Shown here: positions 24,886 through 34,008 of the stretch, in pieces | Numbering within the stretch: the first letter of the stretch is position 1 | Layout: each line of letters begins with the position of its first letter | Origin: Brevundimonas sp. | GTDB lineage: Bacteria > Pseudomonadota > Alphaproteobacteria > Caulobacterales > Caulobacteraceae | Assembly: GCF_004210735.1 (NCBI RefSeq) | Contig: NZ_SDZL01000027.1 | Span: 1-39,240, forward strand | DNA length: 39,240 nt | Direction: 5' to 3' | The notes under the pieces: generated by a model | The model's input: only the letters and a program-made list of their open reading frames with translations | What the model was told of the DNA's origin: nothing | The model's database searches: none | Position numbers and translations under genes: made by a program

Positions 24886-25839
24886 CTAGACGTCGAACTC
24901 CAGGCCGAATTGGGCGTACAGGGCGCGGCTATCCTGCCACTTCGGATCGACCTTCACGGTCAAGAACAGGTGAACCGGCCGGTCCAGGAGCTCCATCAGT
25001 TCCTCGCGCGACTTCTGGCCGATCCATTTCAGGGTCTGGCCACCCTTGCCCAGCACGATGGGGCGCTGGCTTTCGCGCTCGACATAGATGGTCTGTTCGA
25101 TGCGGGCCGAACCGTCAGGCTTCTCCTCGAAGGCCGTGGTTTCCACCGCCGCCGAATAGGGCAGTTCCTCGTGGACGCGCAGATAGACCTTTTCCCGGGT
25201 GATCTCGGCGGCCAGGACCCGCACCGGCACGTCCGCCGACTGGTCTTCAGGGTACAGCCAGGGGCCAGCAGGCATCGATCGCGCCAGACGCTGCTTCAGG
25301 TCATCCACGCCGTCGCCGCTGAGGGCCGAGATCATATAGACCTCTTCATAAACGCCGGTTTCGAACAGGCGCTGCGACAGGGCCAGAAGCGTGTCGCGGC
25401 GCATGCCGTCGATCTTGTTCAGCGCCAGGATGACCTTGGTCCCCGTAGACTGCAGATTGGCGATGATGGTTTCGGTGTCCTCCGCCGAGCGGCGATCGGC
25501 GGCCGTGCCGTCCTTGCCCTCAGCGTTAATGTGCGACTGGGCGTCGATCAGGTGGATGACCACATCGGCGTCCTGCGCCCCGCCCCAGGCCGAGGCGACC
25601 ATGGCGCGATCCAGACGGCGGCGCGGCGTAAAGATGCCGGGCGTGTCCACCAGAACGATCTGGGCGTCACCCTCGATGGCGATGCCGCGCACGGGGAAGC
25701 GCGTGGTCTGGACCTTCTGGGTCACGATCGAGACCTTGGATCCCGTCAGCCGGTTCACCAGCGTCGACTTGCCGGCGTTGGGCGCGCCAATGATGGCTGC
25801 GAAGCCCGCGTGCTGGTTGGGGTTCGGGATCTCGGTCAA
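24886..25839 (-). CDS. era: GTPase Era
   Basis: Era is an essential GTPase that binds 16S rRNA and helps assemble the 30S subunit. The 317-residue product has G1 GAPNAGKST (18-26), G3 DTPG (65-68), G4 NKID (141-144), SALSGDGVDDL and a C-terminal KH domain with RPIVLGKGGQTLKWIGQKSR. The start is TTG 25839, overlapping the rnc stop as TTGA; no ATG fits the family N-terminus. It belongs to the lepB-rnc-era core of the long minus-strand operon. Confidence 0.97.
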   Translation of the reverse strand: MTEIPNPNQHAGFAAIIGAPNAGKSTLVNRLTGSKVSIVTQKVQTTRFPVRGIAIEGDAQIVLVDTPGIFTPRRRLDRAMVASAWGGAQDADVVIHLIDAQSHINAEGKDGTAADRRSAEDTETIIANLQSTGTKVILALNKIDGMRRDTLLALSQRLFETGVYEEVYMISALSGDGVDDLKQRLARSMPAGPWLYPEDQSADVPVRVLAAEITREKVYLRVHEELPYSAAVETTAFEEKPDGSARIEQTIYVERESQRPIVLGKGGQTLKWIGQKSREELMELLDRPVHLFLTVKVDPKWQDSRALYAQFGLEFDV

Positions 25840-26549
25840 ATTACGCCTTCACGTTTGAGCATTGCCGTCGCGGCCGCCTTCTCCGCCTCCTGACGCGAAC
25901 GCCCCTGCGCGGTCAAGGGTTCGACACCCTGAACCGAGACTTCGACGGTGAATGTCGGCGCATGATCAGAGCCGGTGCGCTGGGCCACGCGATAGGTCGG
26001 CAGCGGTCGCGCCTGCCCCTGCGCCCATTCCTGCAACGCGGATTTGGGATTGGTCAGGGCCGGAGCCGACGGCGTCGCCAGCTCGTCAGCCCAGGCGCGC
26101 TCGAACACCGCGCGCGCCGCCTCCAGTCCACCATCCAGATAGACAGCCGCCAGAATGGCCTCGACCGCATCGGCGATGACGCCGGCCTTGTGCCGACCGC
26201 CGGTCTTGGTCTCGCCCGCCGACAGCCGTAAAGCCGGGCCGACGCCCAACCCTTCGCCCACACGGGCGCAGGCGCTCTTGTCGACCAGAGCATGAAGGCG
26301 GGCGGACAAACGCCCCTCGTCGGCGTCGGGCCAGTCGCGGCCCAGGCGCTCGGCCACCAGCAACCCCAGCACCCGGTCGCCCAGGAACTCCAGCCGTTCG
26401 TTGTCGCGCGGCGTCTTGCTGGTCTGGTGGTTCGACCCCTCGCTGACGCTGGCGTGCGTCAGGGCGCGCTCCAGCAGGGTCGGATCGCGGAAGTCGTGCC
26501 CGAGACGGCGCGACAGCGCCTGCACCGCCTCGGCACGCACGTTGGGCAT
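25836..26549 (-). CDS. rnc: Ribonuclease III
   Basis: RNase III cuts double-stranded RNA in rRNA precursors and regulatory duplexes. The 237-residue product has the signature NERLEFLGDRVLGL (50-63), the second metal-binding set Asp127 and Glu130 in GVIADAVEAILAAVYLDGG, and a C-terminal double-stranded RNA-binding domain (about 165-235, PKSALQEWAQ ... RQEAEKAAATAMLKR). ATG 26549 overlaps the lepB stop as TGATG. The stop overlaps era. Lengths and motifs are normal. Confidence 0.97.
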   Translation of the reverse strand: MPNVRAEAVQALSRRLGHDFRDPTLLERALTHASVSEGSNHQTSKTPRDNERLEFLGDRVLGLLVAERLGRDWPDADEGRLSARLHALVDKSACARVGEGLGVGPALRLSAGETKTGGRHKAGVIADAVEAILAAVYLDGGLEAARAVFERAWADELATPSAPALTNPKSALQEWAQGQARPLPTYRVAQRTGSDHAPTFTVEVSVQGVEPLTAQGRSRQEAEKAAATAMLKREGVI

Positions 26550-27604
26550 CAGTTCAGGATCTGGAAGAAGCGATCGGTGCGCAGGTTCTTGACCCAGCTG
26601 ACGGGGTTGAACAGGGACGCGCCCGGCTCCCACGAGAACATGATGATCTGCGCCTTGCCGACCAGGTTTTCGGCCGGAACCAGACCCACGCCGCTGGACG
26701 CCTCGACACGGCTGTCGATGGAGTTGTCGCGGTTGTCGCCCATCATGAAATAGAAGCCTTCGGGCACTTCATAGACAGGCGTGTTGTCCAGATCGCCGTT
26801 TGGACCGAAGTCCTGAATGGTGAAGGTCTTGCCGCCCGGCAGGGTCTCGTTCAGGCGCGTGATCGGGCGCGGGCCGAACACATCGTTGATCTCTGACTGG
26901 CCGACGACGACGTCCTTCACCGGGTCGCCGTTGATGTACAGCTGGTTGGCGATCATCTGGATGCGGTCGCCCGGCAGGCCGATGACGCGCTTGATATAGT
27001 CGGTCTTGTTGTCGCGCGGCAGCTTGAAGACGACCACATCGCCCCGCGCCGGCGCCTTGCCGAACACGCGATCCTTGATGATCGGCGGGCTGAACGGGAT
27101 CGAGTGCTTCGAATAGCCGTACGACCACTTGGAGACGACGATGTAGTCGCCCTCATAGAGGTTCGGCTCCATCGACGCGGACGGAATGGTGAAGGGCTGG
27201 AACAGCAGCACCCGCAGGACCAGCGCGATCAGCAGGGCGAAGAAGATGGTCTTCACGATCTCGACCGTCTCGTTTCCGGCTGACTTGCCCTTGCCGCCGC
27301 TAGAGCGGGCGCCGTGGGCATAGATCGGAGCGGCGGCGGCCACCGGTTCGTGGTGCACGGGATCGGCCGCCGGTGCGGGATCGTGGCTCACGGCAGCATC
27401 CTCGTGGAGATCAGGCTCTGCATGGGACGTGTCGTGATGCGGCTCGTCGTGGTGGGGGTCGGCATGGGTCTCGGGCGCTTCGTCATGGTGGTCGACGGGC
27501 GCGTCATGCACCGAGTCTGTGGCGGACGCATGGTCATGCGGCGCGGCGTGATTATCGTCATGCGCAGCGTGATCGTCGCCGTGCGGCTTGCTTTCGTCAG
27601 TCAT
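26549..27604 (-). CDS. lepB: Signal peptidase I with a histidine/acid-rich N-terminal extension
   Basis: LepB removes signal peptides from exported proteins at the outer face of the inner membrane. The 351-residue product has one transmembrane helix (about 115-134), the catalytic Ser144 in PSASMEPN, Lys205 in DYIKRVIGLPGD, and box E GDNRDNSIDSR. Ahead of the helix lies an extension of about 100 residues containing some 20 histidines in the first 97, interspersed with Asp, Glu, Pro and Ala (for example HADPHHDEPHHDTSHAEP). It should be cytoplasmic and disordered and could bind metal ions. The enzyme domain looks complete. rnc is coupled downstream; acpS ends about 56 bases upstream. Confidence 0.96.
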   Translation of the reverse strand: MTDESKPHGDDHAAHDDNHAAPHDHASATDSVHDAPVDHHDEAPETHADPHHDEPHHDTSHAEPDLHEDAAVSHDPAPAADPVHHEPVAAAAPIYAHGARSSGGKGKSAGNETVEIVKTIFFALLIALVLRVLLFQPFTIPSASMEPNLYEGDYIVVSKWSYGYSKHSIPFSPPIIKDRVFGKAPARGDVVVFKLPRDNKTDYIKRVIGLPGDRIQMIANQLYINGDPVKDVVVGQSEINDVFGPRPITRLNETLPGGKTFTIQDFGPNGDLDNTPVYEVPEGFYFMMGDNRDNSIDSRVEASSGVGLVPAENLVGKAQIIMFSWEPGASLFNPVSWVKNLRTDRFFQILN

Positions 27605-27660
27605 GGCCCGTCCCCCGCCGCGTTTCGCGGTCTGATGCAGCGCAAACGGGTATAACGTGA

Positions 27661-28062
27661 TTAAGACGTCGGCAAGGCTTCGATCACCACGAAGGCGAGT
27701 GCATAAGGATGTTCGTCACTCAGCGTTAGGTGAAGAACCGGCGCGTGCCCCGCCGGCGTCAGGCGCGCCAGATGCTCTGCCGCATGCCCTGTCAGCTTCA
27801 TCGTCGGCCGACCGCTGGGCATATTCACCACCCCCATGTCGCGCCAATAGACATCCGATCGCATGCCGGTGCCCAGCGCCTTGGCGCAGGCCTCCTTGGC
27901 CGCGAACCGCTTGGCGTAACTCCATGCAGGGTCAGGTTTCCGGTCCGAACGGGCCCGCTCCAGATCGGTGAAGCAGCGCTGCTTGAACCGCTCGCCGAAC
28001 CGGTCCAGCGACGACTGGATACGGCGAATGTCGCACAGATCGGTGCCGACACCGACGATCAA
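27661..28062 (-). CDS. acpS: Holo-[acyl-carrier-protein] synthase
   Basis: AcpS transfers 4'-phosphopantetheine from CoA to acyl carrier protein. The 133-residue product begins [14 protein letters not shown] with metal-binding Asp8, and has [14 protein letters not shown] with Glu57, plus [18 protein letters not shown] at the C-terminus. The start is TTG 28062, overlapping the pdxJ stop as TTGA. The pdxJ-acpS order is conserved in proteobacteria. Confidence 0.96.
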   Translation of the reverse strand: MIVGVGTDLCDIRRIQSSLDRFGERFKQRCFTDLERARSDRKPDPAWSYAKRFAAKEACAKALGTGMRSDVYWRDMGVVNMPSGRPTMKLTGHAAEHLARLTPAGHAPVLHLTLSDEHPYALAFVVIEALPTS

Positions 28063-28799
28063 CGCGGCGCTCCGTCCATAGCCAGCCGCATCTTGCGGAT
28101 GGCGGCGTCCAGCCCGACGAACACCGCTTCACCAATCAGGAAATGGCCGATGTTCAACTCGCGGATTTCGCGGATGGCCAGCACTTCGGCCGCGGTGACA
28201 TAGTCCAGGCCGTGTCCGGCATGGACCTCCAGCCCGTCACCATGGGCCTGGGCCGCCGCCCCGCGAAGGCGGAGAAACTCTTCCTGCCGCGCCGCGCCTG
28301 AGACATGGCAATAGCGGCCGGTATGAAACTCGACCACATGGGCGCCGACGGCCAGGGCGGCGTCTACCTGTTTCGGGCTGGGCTCGATGAACAACGAGAC
28401 GCGAATACCCGCCTCGGTCAGGGCCGCCACGACCGGCGCGATGCGGTTCTCATGCCCGGCGACGGCCAGGCCGCCCTCGGTCGTCACCTCTTCGCGCCGC
28501 TCGGGCACCAGACAGGCGGCGTGCGGGCGGTGACGCAGGGCGATGGCCAGCATCTCGTCCGTGACGGCCATTTCCAGGTTCAGCGGGCGGTCGGCGGCGA
28601 CGCACAGCGCGCTCAGCGCCTCGATATCGGCGTCGGTGATGTGGCGGCGATCCTCGCGCAGATGGGCGGTGATGCCGTCAGCGCCGGCCGTCAGCGCCGC
28701 CCGCGCCGCGCGCACCGGATCGGGATGAACGCCGCCGCGCGCGTTCCGGACCGTGGCGACATGATCGATGTTGACGCCAAGACGGACACGGTCATGCAT
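28059..28799 (-). CDS. pdxJ: Pyridoxine 5'-phosphate synthase
   Basis: PdxJ closes the ring of pyridoxine 5'-phosphate from 1-deoxyxylulose 5-phosphate and 3-amino-2-oxopropyl phosphate. The 246-residue TIM barrel has [18 protein letters not shown] (6-23), [57 protein letters not shown] and [12 protein letters not shown], all diagnostic. ATG 28799 is 11 bases after the pyrE stop. The start matches the family exactly. Confidence 0.97.
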   Translation of the reverse strand: MHDRVRLGVNIDHVATVRNARGGVHPDPVRAARAALTAGADGITAHLREDRRHITDADIEALSALCVAADRPLNLEMAVTDEMLAIALRHRPHAACLVPERREEVTTEGGLAVAGHENRIAPVVAALTEAGIRVSLFIEPSPKQVDAALAVGAHVVEFHTGRYCHVSGAARQEEFLRLRGAAAQAHGDGLEVHAGHGLDYVTAAEVLAIREIRELNIGHFLIGEAVFVGLDAAIRKMRLAMDGAPR

Positions 28800-28810
28800 G
28801 GCGTCGCTCC

Positions 28811-29404
28811 CTACTTGCCCAGCCGCCGGCTGCCCGGGTCCTGAACCGGCAGGGCGGCCAGTTCGGGCGGCAGGGCGTCGGCCGGATAGGCCGGAACGTC
28901 CAGCGTCGCCAGGGCGATCAGCGGCACGCTCACATCGGCCTTGCCGCCCGAGCGGTCGACGATACAGGCGGCGGCGACCACGTCGCCACCGGCGGCCCGG
29001 ATGGCGGCGATGCATTCGCGCGACGACAGACCCGTGGTCACGATATCCTCGACCATCACCACCTTCTCGCCGGGCTCGACCGAGAAGCCGCGGCGCAACT
29101 TGAACTCGCCCCCTTCCCGCTCGACGTACAGCGAGCGGACGTTCAGATGCTTCGCCGTCTCATAGCCCGGGATGATGCCGCCGACGGCCGGCGAGATCGC
29201 CACATCGACCGGCCCCACCGTGGCCGTGATCTTGTCGGCCAGCGCCTTGCACAGGCGCTCGCAGCGGCGGCCATCCATGAAGACCAGATTTTTCTGCAGG
29301 AAGACGGGGCTATGCAGGCCCGAGGACAGGACGAAATGCCCTTCGCGCAGGGCGCCCGCGTCGCGGAACTCGTTCAGGACGTCTTCAGTGGTCATCTGGC
29401 TCAT
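28811..29404 (-). CDS. pyrE: Orotate phosphoribosyltransferase
   Basis: PyrE makes orotidine 5'-phosphate from orotate and PRPP in pyrimidine synthesis. The 197-residue product has [18 protein letters not shown] near the N-terminus, [15 protein letters not shown] and the PRPP-binding motif [21 protein letters not shown]. Two start codons are possible, ATG 29404 (MSQMTTEDV) and ATG 29395 (MTTEDV); neither has a clear ribosome-binding site. It follows rel by 44 bases in the operon. Confidence 0.94.
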   Translation of the reverse strand: MSQMTTEDVLNEFRDAGALREGHFVLSSGLHSPVFLQKNLVFMDGRRCERLCKALADKITATVGPVDVAISPAVGGIIPGYETAKHLNVRSLYVEREGGEFKLRRGFSVEPGEKVVMVEDIVTTGLSSRECIAAIRAAGGDVVAAACIVDRSGGKADVSVPLIALATLDVPAYPADALPPELAALPVQDPGSRRLGK

Positions 29405-29448
29405 GAAGGGGTCAATACTCGCGCCACACGCCCCGGCCAAGCCGTAAC

Positions 29449-31659
29449 CTAGCCTCGCGCCCGTTCGACCGTATCGACCGACGGATTGGCGCGCAGGGCC
29501 GCGATCAGCAGGGTCGCGTGGCGGGCGTCCTTGACCTCCACGTCGATATCGACATCGAAGAAATCCTGCTGCCGGTGGGCCATCACCAGGTTCAGGATAT
29601 TGCCGCCCGCCTCGCCGATCAGGGTCGCCACCTGGCCGAGCACGCCAGGCGCATTGCGGATCGTGGCGCGCAGCCGGGCCGAGGCGACGGCGCCCTGCTC
29701 GGCCTGCGGCGTCCATTGAAGGTCCTGCCAGACCGAGTCGTCATCGGCGAAGTCGGCCAGTTTCTGGCAGTCGATGGTGTGGACCGTTAGGCCCTTGTCC
29801 TGTTCCAGGATGCCAACGATGCGGTCGCCCGGCACGGGCGTGCAACACTGGCCGAAATGGATGCTGACGCCGGGCGTCAGACCGCCACCGCGCACGAACA
29901 GGCGCGCCTGATCGTCCTCGATTCGCTTGCGCGCTTCTCCGGCGCCGATCTCGACCTTCAGCGCCGGGAAAAGCGTCTCTGCGACCCGCGCGGCAACCAG
30001 ACGACCGCGCCCGACCGCCTCAAACAGATCCTCGTCTGTGGCCGCGCCGTGGGTTTCATTCGCCGGTTTCAGCGACACATCGCCCAGCGACTTGCTGATC
30101 CGCGACAGCGTCTGCTCCAACGCCGCCTTGCCCAGACGCACGAACTCTTCCCGTTCCGAACTGCGGATGAAGCGCCGGATCGCCGAACGCGCGCGCCCCG
30201 TAACGGTCAGCGAGCGCCAGTCGGCCGGCGCCTCGCGCTTGGAGCCACGAATGATCTCGACCACATCGCCATTCTGAAGCTGGGTGCGCATCGGCTTCAG
30301 CTCGCCGTTGACCTTTACCCCCACGGCCGTGTCACCCACCTCGGTGTGGACGCCGTAAGCGAAGTCCAGCGGCATGGCCCCGCGCGGCAGGGTGATCAGG
30401 CGCCCCTTGGGCGAGAAGACAAAGACCTGATCCAGGTACATTTCCAGCTTGGCGTGCTCGACCCAGTCTTCACCGCCCTCGCCGTGCTCGATCACCTGAA
30501 CCAGATGGCGCAGGTTCTGCAGCGGGTCGCGCCCGCCGTCGGCGGCCATCGCCTCCTTGTCCAGCCCATAGGACTGGTTCTTGTAGGCCCAGTGCGCCGC
30601 CACACCGTCCTCGGCCACGCGGTCCATGGTGTCGGTGCGGATCTGCATCTCGATCCGCAGACCGCCGGGGCCCACGACCGTCGTGTGCAGCGAGCGATAG
30701 TTGTTCGACTTGGGCGTGGAGATGAAATCCTTGAACCGCTCGGGCACCATGGGCCAGGCGCGATGGATGACGCCCAGCGCGCGATAGCAGTCGTCCTCGG
30801 CGTCGACGATCACGCGGAAGCCGTAGATGTCCGACAGCGAGGAAAAGCCCACGGCCTTGCGCTGCAACTTGCGCCAGATCGAATAGGGCGTCTTTTCGCG
30901 GCCTTTAACATGGGCCCGGATACCGGCTTCCAGCAGCACGCGCTCGACCTCGCGTGAGACCCCGTCGATGGCCCGGCCGTGCTCCAGCTTCAGCGCCTCC
31001 AGCCGTCGTTCGATGGCGGTGCGGGCTGTCGGGTTCAGATGCTCGAACGCCAGTTCCTCAAGCTCGGAGGCGATGGAGTGGATGCCGATCGAACGGCCCA
31101 GCGGCGCATAAACCTCCAGCGTTTCGCGGCTGATACGCTCGCGCTTTTCCGGCTTCACGAAATGCAGCGTCCGCATGTTGTGCAGACGGTCGGCCAGCTT
31201 GACCAGCAGCACCCGCACGTCGCGGCTGATGGCCAGGATGAATTTTCTGAGGTTCTCGGCCTGCCGGGTGTGCTCGGCCTGAAGCTCCAGCCGGCTCAGC
31301 TTGGTGACGCCCTCGACCAGGACGGCGATCTCTTCGCCGAACATGGCGGCGATGTCGTCGCGAGTGGCCGAGGTGTCCTCGACCACATCATGCAGCAGGG
31401 CGGTGACGATAGTGGCCGTATCCAGCCGGTAGTCGGTCAGGATGCCCGCGACCTGAATCGGATGCGCGAAATAGGGATCGCCCGAGGCTCGCAACTGCGA
31501 CCCGTGCATCTTCATCGCATAGACATAGGCGCGGTTCAGCAGCGCCTCGTCAGCCGTGGGATCATAGGCCTTTACGGCCTCGATCAGCTCAAATTGGCGC
31601 AGAACCGGAGAGCGTTTCGCAGGTGCGTCGTCCGGAGAGGCGGCGCTCCCCGGCCCCAC
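29449..31659 (-). CDS. Bifunctional (p)ppGpp synthetase/hydrolase (Rel/SpoT)
   Basis: This enzyme makes and degrades the alarmone (p)ppGpp and sets the stringent response. The 736-residue product has the HD hydrolase domain with His66, [11 protein letters not shown] (His90-Asp91) and [11 protein letters not shown] (154-164), the synthetase domain with [13 protein letters not shown] (254-266), YRSLHTTV (321-328) and EMQIRT, a TGS domain (about 411-471), a Cys-containing CCTPVPGD region (605-612) and a C-terminal ACT domain (about 660-736). The REKT motif and intact HD residues indicate a bifunctional enzyme, the usual single Rsh of alphaproteobacteria. The start is GTG 31659; the frame is open further upstream but offers no ATG, GTG or TTG. 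Confidence 0.96.
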   Translation of the reverse strand: MGPGSAASPDDAPAKRSPVLRQFELIEAVKAYDPTADEALLNRAYVYAMKMHGSQLRASGDPYFAHPIQVAGILTDYRLDTATIVTALLHDVVEDTSATRDDIAAMFGEEIAVLVEGVTKLSRLELQAEHTRQAENLRKFILAISRDVRVLLVKLADRLHNMRTLHFVKPEKRERISRETLEVYAPLGRSIGIHSIASELEELAFEHLNPTARTAIERRLEALKLEHGRAIDGVSREVERVLLEAGIRAHVKGREKTPYSIWRKLQRKAVGFSSLSDIYGFRVIVDAEDDCYRALGVIHRAWPMVPERFKDFISTPKSNNYRSLHTTVVGPGGLRIEMQIRTDTMDRVAEDGVAAHWAYKNQSYGLDKEAMAADGGRDPLQNLRHLVQVIEHGEGGEDWVEHAKLEMYLDQVFVFSPKGRLITLPRGAMPLDFAYGVHTEVGDTAVGVKVNGELKPMRTQLQNGDVVEIIRGSKREAPADWRSLTVTGRARSAIRRFIRSSEREEFVRLGKAALEQTLSRISKSLGDVSLKPANETHGAATDEDLFEAVGRGRLVAARVAETLFPALKVEIGAGEARKRIEDDQARLFVRGGGLTPGVSIHFGQCCTPVPGDRIVGILEQDKGLTVHTIDCQKLADFADDDSVWQDLQWTPQAEQGAVASARLRATIRNAPGVLGQVATLIGEAGGNILNLVMAHRQQDFFDVDIDVEVKDARHATLLIAALRANPSVDTVERARG

Positions 31660-31742
31660 TTTGGTCTTCGCAGCTTTTTTCGACGACGCGTCAGCGGTGG
31701 ACCGCGCCGGCAGGATAGTAACGCCAGTGACAGGCTCTGCCG

Positions 31743-32102
31743 TCAGTAGCGTTCCTCCTGGCCGCCGTCCCGGTCGCTTTGCAGCGCGCGGATCAGTTCG
31801 GCCTCGGCCATGTTCATGTGCTGCGGCTCGGCCAGCAGCGCCACGACTTCGGCTTCGTCCTCGGCTTCGGTACGCTCATCGACGCGTTGCAGCGTGGTGA
31901 TGATGTTCTCGCGCAGTTCGTCGGGCACGACCATGTCGTCAGCCAGCTCGCGCAGGGCGACGACCGGATTCTTGTCGTTGTCGCGGTCGATCGTCAGCGC
32001 GGCGCCGTTGGCGATATTGCGGGCGCGGTGGCCGGCCAGCAGAACCAGACCAAAGCGGTTCGGCACCTTCTCGATGCAATCTTCGACAGTGACGCGGGCC
32101 AT
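31743..32102 (-). CDS. rpoZ: DNA-directed RNA polymerase omega subunit
   Basis: The omega subunit stabilises the beta' subunit and takes part in the ppGpp response of RNA polymerase. The 119-residue product begins [30 protein letters not shown], the standard omega start, followed by [12 protein letters not shown] and an acidic tail typical of alphaproteobacteria. ATG 32102 has GAGGA seven bases upstream and is chosen over an in-frame ATG 11 codons earlier. It is the first gene of the long operon running through rel, pyrE, pdxJ, acpS, lepB, rnc and era. Confidence 0.96.
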   Translation of the reverse strand: MARVTVEDCIEKVPNRFGLVLLAGHRARNIANGAALTIDRDNDKNPVVALRELADDMVVPDELRENIITTLQRVDERTEAEDEAEVVALLAEPQHMNMAEAELIRALQSDRDGGQEERY

Positions 32103-32135
32103 GAAAATCCTCAGGCGGCAGGGAGAACCGCACAA

Positions 32136-32162
32136 AATATAGGGTTGAAGCTAATTGTGCAA
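32136..32162 (-). promoter_or_regulatory. Likely promoter of the rpoZ operon
   Basis: On the minus strand TTGCAC (32162-32157) and TATATT (32141-32136) are 15 bases apart in a locally AT-rich stretch, 34 bases before the rpoZ ATG. Both hexamers match sigma-70 consensus in four or five positions; the spacer is short but within what Caulobacter-type housekeeping promoters tolerate. Confidence 0.45.
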
Positions 32163-32186
32163 CGCCGCGAAGGCGGGAATGCGGCG
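32163..32186 (-). terminator. GC hairpin after the cupin gene
   Basis: CGCCGC at 32163-32168 pairs with GCGGCG at 32181-32186 across a 12-base loop, nine bases beyond the cupin stop and just ahead of the rpoZ promoter. It has no T tract; it may separate the folK-cupin unit from rpoZ. Confidence 0.3.
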
Positions 32187-32195
32187 CCGGACGCC

Positions 32196-32630
32196 CTAAT
32201 CTTTCCGCTGCGCCAACGGATAGGCGATGATCAGCACCAGATCGGCCTCACCCGTCTGGCGGACGCCCACCACATTGCCGTCGTACAGATAGGCCGCATC
32301 GCCCGCCTTTACAGCGGTTTCGACGCCGTCAGACGTCACCACCCCCTGCCCGCTGACGACGTAATAGACTTCATCGTGGGCGATGGGATGCAGGCCGATC
32401 GACGCGCCCGGGTGCAGGGCGCGCTTGCGAAACTCCATAGCGCGGTTGGGCACGCCGTCGGAGATCCGGTAGGCGGTGCTCATGCCCTCGCCCCGATGCG
32501 GCGGCGGCTGCCGGACGACGGTGTCCGCCTCGCGGATCACGACGCCGGTTCCCTGTGGCGGGCTGGCCGGCGCGGGGTGCGTCTCCTGAACAGCCAGGAC
32601 GGACAGAAGGGCGAGCAAGGTCAGGGCCAC
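32196..32630 (-). CDS. Secreted cupin-domain protein
   Basis: The 144-residue product has a short signal peptide (MALTLLALLSVLAVQ, cleavage around 15-20) and a single cupin barrel: FRKRALHPGASIGLHPIAHDEVYYVVSGQGVV carries the HxH...E metal-ligand type pattern, followed by VKAGDAAYLYDGNVVGVRQTG. The start is GTG 32630 with GGAGG seven bases upstream. It lies 55 bases after folK on the same strand. The substrate or ligand is unknown; such periplasmic cupins may bind metals or sugars. Confidence 0.82.
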   Translation of the reverse strand: MALTLLALLSVLAVQETHPAPASPPQGTGVVIREADTVVRQPPPHRGEGMSTAYRISDGVPNRAMEFRKRALHPGASIGLHPIAHDEVYYVVSGQGVVTSDGVETAVKAGDAAYLYDGNVVGVRQTGEADLVLIIAYPLAQRKD

Positions 32631-32685
32631 GAAATGTCCTCCGGTGTCATCTCCTTGAATGACGTACCCTGTCGGCGGCGCTCCA

Positions 32686-33225
32686 TCAACGCTTCAGGGG
32701 CGCTGCGTCGCGTCCCACGGTCGCGGCGTCGGCCAAGATCAAAGCGGACATCGCCGCGATGGGGTGCAACCACTCGCCCGCGATCTCGGCCAGCGGCCCC
32801 ATGACGAAGCGTCGCTCGGCCGCGCGCGGATGCGGCAGGATCAGCCCGTTCATGTCGCCTGTATGACGACCATAGGCGATCAGGTCCAGATCCAGGGTGC
32901 GGGGCGCGTTGCGAGCGGATCGCTGGCGACCGAACGCCTCCTCTATCCGGGCCAGGACCGCCATCAGCATGTTTGGCTCATGCGCCGTCCGGACAATCGC
33001 CACGCCGTTCAGGAAGTCAGGATCCAATGGGTCGGGCCACGCCTGCGACCGCCACCAGGACGACCGCACCAGCACGTCGATCCCTTCGCTGCGAAACCGC
33101 GCCAGGGCGGCCTCCAGCGCTTCCTCGCACGACGCCCACGCCCCCTTGTCATTGCACCCCAGCGCGACGATGACTGCATCATCCAGATTGAGGTCGCCGT
33201 CGTCGATTTCGGTCGGGGTGTTCAT
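32686..33225 (-). CDS. folK: 2-amino-4-hydroxy-6-hydroxymethyldihydropteridine pyrophosphokinase
   Basis: FolK (HPPK) transfers pyrophosphate from ATP to the pterin in folate synthesis. The 179-residue product has VIVALGCNDKGAWA near the N-terminus, SSWWRSQAW, DFLNGVAIVRT, the pterin/ATP signature RNAPRTLDLDLIAYG and LPHPRAAERRFVMGPLAEIA. ATG 33225 matches the family; the frame is open upstream because of GC-rich composition. It is divergent from the NYN gene with only 30 bases between the two start codons. folB and folP are not adjacent. Confidence 0.93.
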   Translation of the reverse strand: MNTPTEIDDGDLNLDDAVIVALGCNDKGAWASCEEALEAALARFRSEGIDVLVRSSWWRSQAWPDPLDPDFLNGVAIVRTAHEPNMLMAVLARIEEAFGRQRSARNAPRTLDLDLIAYGRHTGDMNGLILPHPRAAERRFVMGPLAEIAGEWLHPIAAMSALILADAATVGRDAAPLKR

Positions 33226-33255
33226 ATTCGCGACCTTTCCAACGGACCCATATTC

Positions 33256-33834
33256 ATGACCGGCCATCCGGGCGAACGCCTCGCCCTCTTCATCGACGGC
33301 GCCAATCTGTATTCGGCCGCCCGGGCGCTGAACTACGACCTGGATTTCCGCAAGCTGTCCGACTGGTTCAGCAGCAAGGGCCAGATGGTTCGCGCCTATT
33401 ATTACACGGCCATCATCGAGGGCGAAGAGTTCTCGCCCATCCGGCCGTTGGTCGACTGGCTCGACTACAACGGCTTCACCGTGGTGACCAAGCCGGTCAA
33501 ACGTTTCACCGACGCCCAGGGTCACACCCGCACCAAGGGCAATATGGATATCGAAATGGCGGTGGACATGCTGGAGCTGTCGCTCCGTCTGGACCACGTC
33601 GTCCTGTTCTCCGGCGACGGCGATTTCCGCCGCGCGGTCGAGGCGATTCAGGCCAGGGGCGTGCGCGTAACCGTCGTATCCACAGTGAAGAGCCAGCCGC
33701 CCCAGATCGCCGACGAGCTGCGCCGTCAGGCCGACGCCTTCATCGATCTGGCCGACATCATCGACGAGGTCGGCAAGCCGAAGACAGCGCCCTCCGCCGG
33801 CGTCGCCCGTACCTTTGACCGGGGCGACCGTTGA
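33256..33834 (+). CDS. NYN-domain (LabA/DUF88) putative nuclease
   Basis: The 192-residue product is an NYN/PIN-like domain of the LabA-DUF88 family: RLALFIDGANLYSAARAL with the first catalytic Asp, VRAYYYTAIIE, GNMDIEMAVDML and HVVLFSGDGDFRRAVEAI with two further acidic residues, and RQADAFIDLADI. These conserved aspartates form the metal site of PIN-type RNases, so an RNA-processing role is likely, but the target is unknown. ATG 33256 faces folK across 30 bases. Its stop overlaps a possible 24-residue frame as TGATG. Confidence 0.9.
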   Translation: MTGHPGERLALFIDGANLYSAARALNYDLDFRKLSDWFSSKGQMVRAYYYTAIIEGEEFSPIRPLVDWLDYNGFTVVTKPVKRFTDAQGHTRTKGNMDIEMAVDMLELSLRLDHVVLFSGDGDFRRAVEAIQARGVRVTVVSTVKSQPPQIADELRRQADAFIDLADIIDEVGKPKTAPSAGVARTFDRGDR

Positions 33835-33908
33835 TGGGCGCGCCCGGACTGACGATCGGGATGTTCGATGCGATATTCCGTCGCGCGCAGGCGCTGCTGG
33901 ACGACTGA
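33834..33908 (+). CDS. Possible 24-residue microprotein coupled to the NYN gene
   Basis: ATG 33834 overlaps the NYN stop as TGATG and opens a frame encoding MGAPGLTIGMFDAIFRRAQA and four more residues before TGA. The peptide could form an amphipathic helix. TGATG coupling is frequent among true gene pairs in this window, which argues for translation, but the length is too short for any family evidence and it may be chance. Confidence 0.3.
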   Translation: MGAPGLTIGMFDAIFRRAQALLDD

Positions 33909-33962
33909 GCGTGGCAGCCGAACCACAGGTCTGACCGATCTCCCGGACTTGCGTGGTCGCAA

Positions 33963-33987
33963 GGAACATTTGTTTCAATGCCCTGTT
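33963..33987 (+). promoter_or_regulatory. EcfG/SigT-type general stress response promoter
   Basis: GGAAC (33963-33967) and GTT (33985-33987) are separated by 17 bases, matching the alphaproteobacterial general-stress sigma factor pattern GGAAC-N16/17-GTT. The start codon of the following small gene is 21 bases beyond. The two elements are also part of a 7-bp inverted repeat, AGGAACA (33962-33968) and TGTTCCT (33984-33990), so the motif reads on both strands and an operator is an alternative. Confidence 0.5.
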
Positions 33988-34008
33988 CCTCCAATGCTGG
34001 AGGGACAG

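Noticed and set aside
27314..27655. Plus-strand frame rich in Gly, Val and Arg
   Set aside because: It is the antisense of the His/Asp-rich lepB extension, whose repetitive codons keep the opposite frame open.
32686..33978. Extended minus-strand frame upstream of folK
   Set aside because: Homology starts at ATG 33225; the rest is the antisense of the NYN-domain gene.
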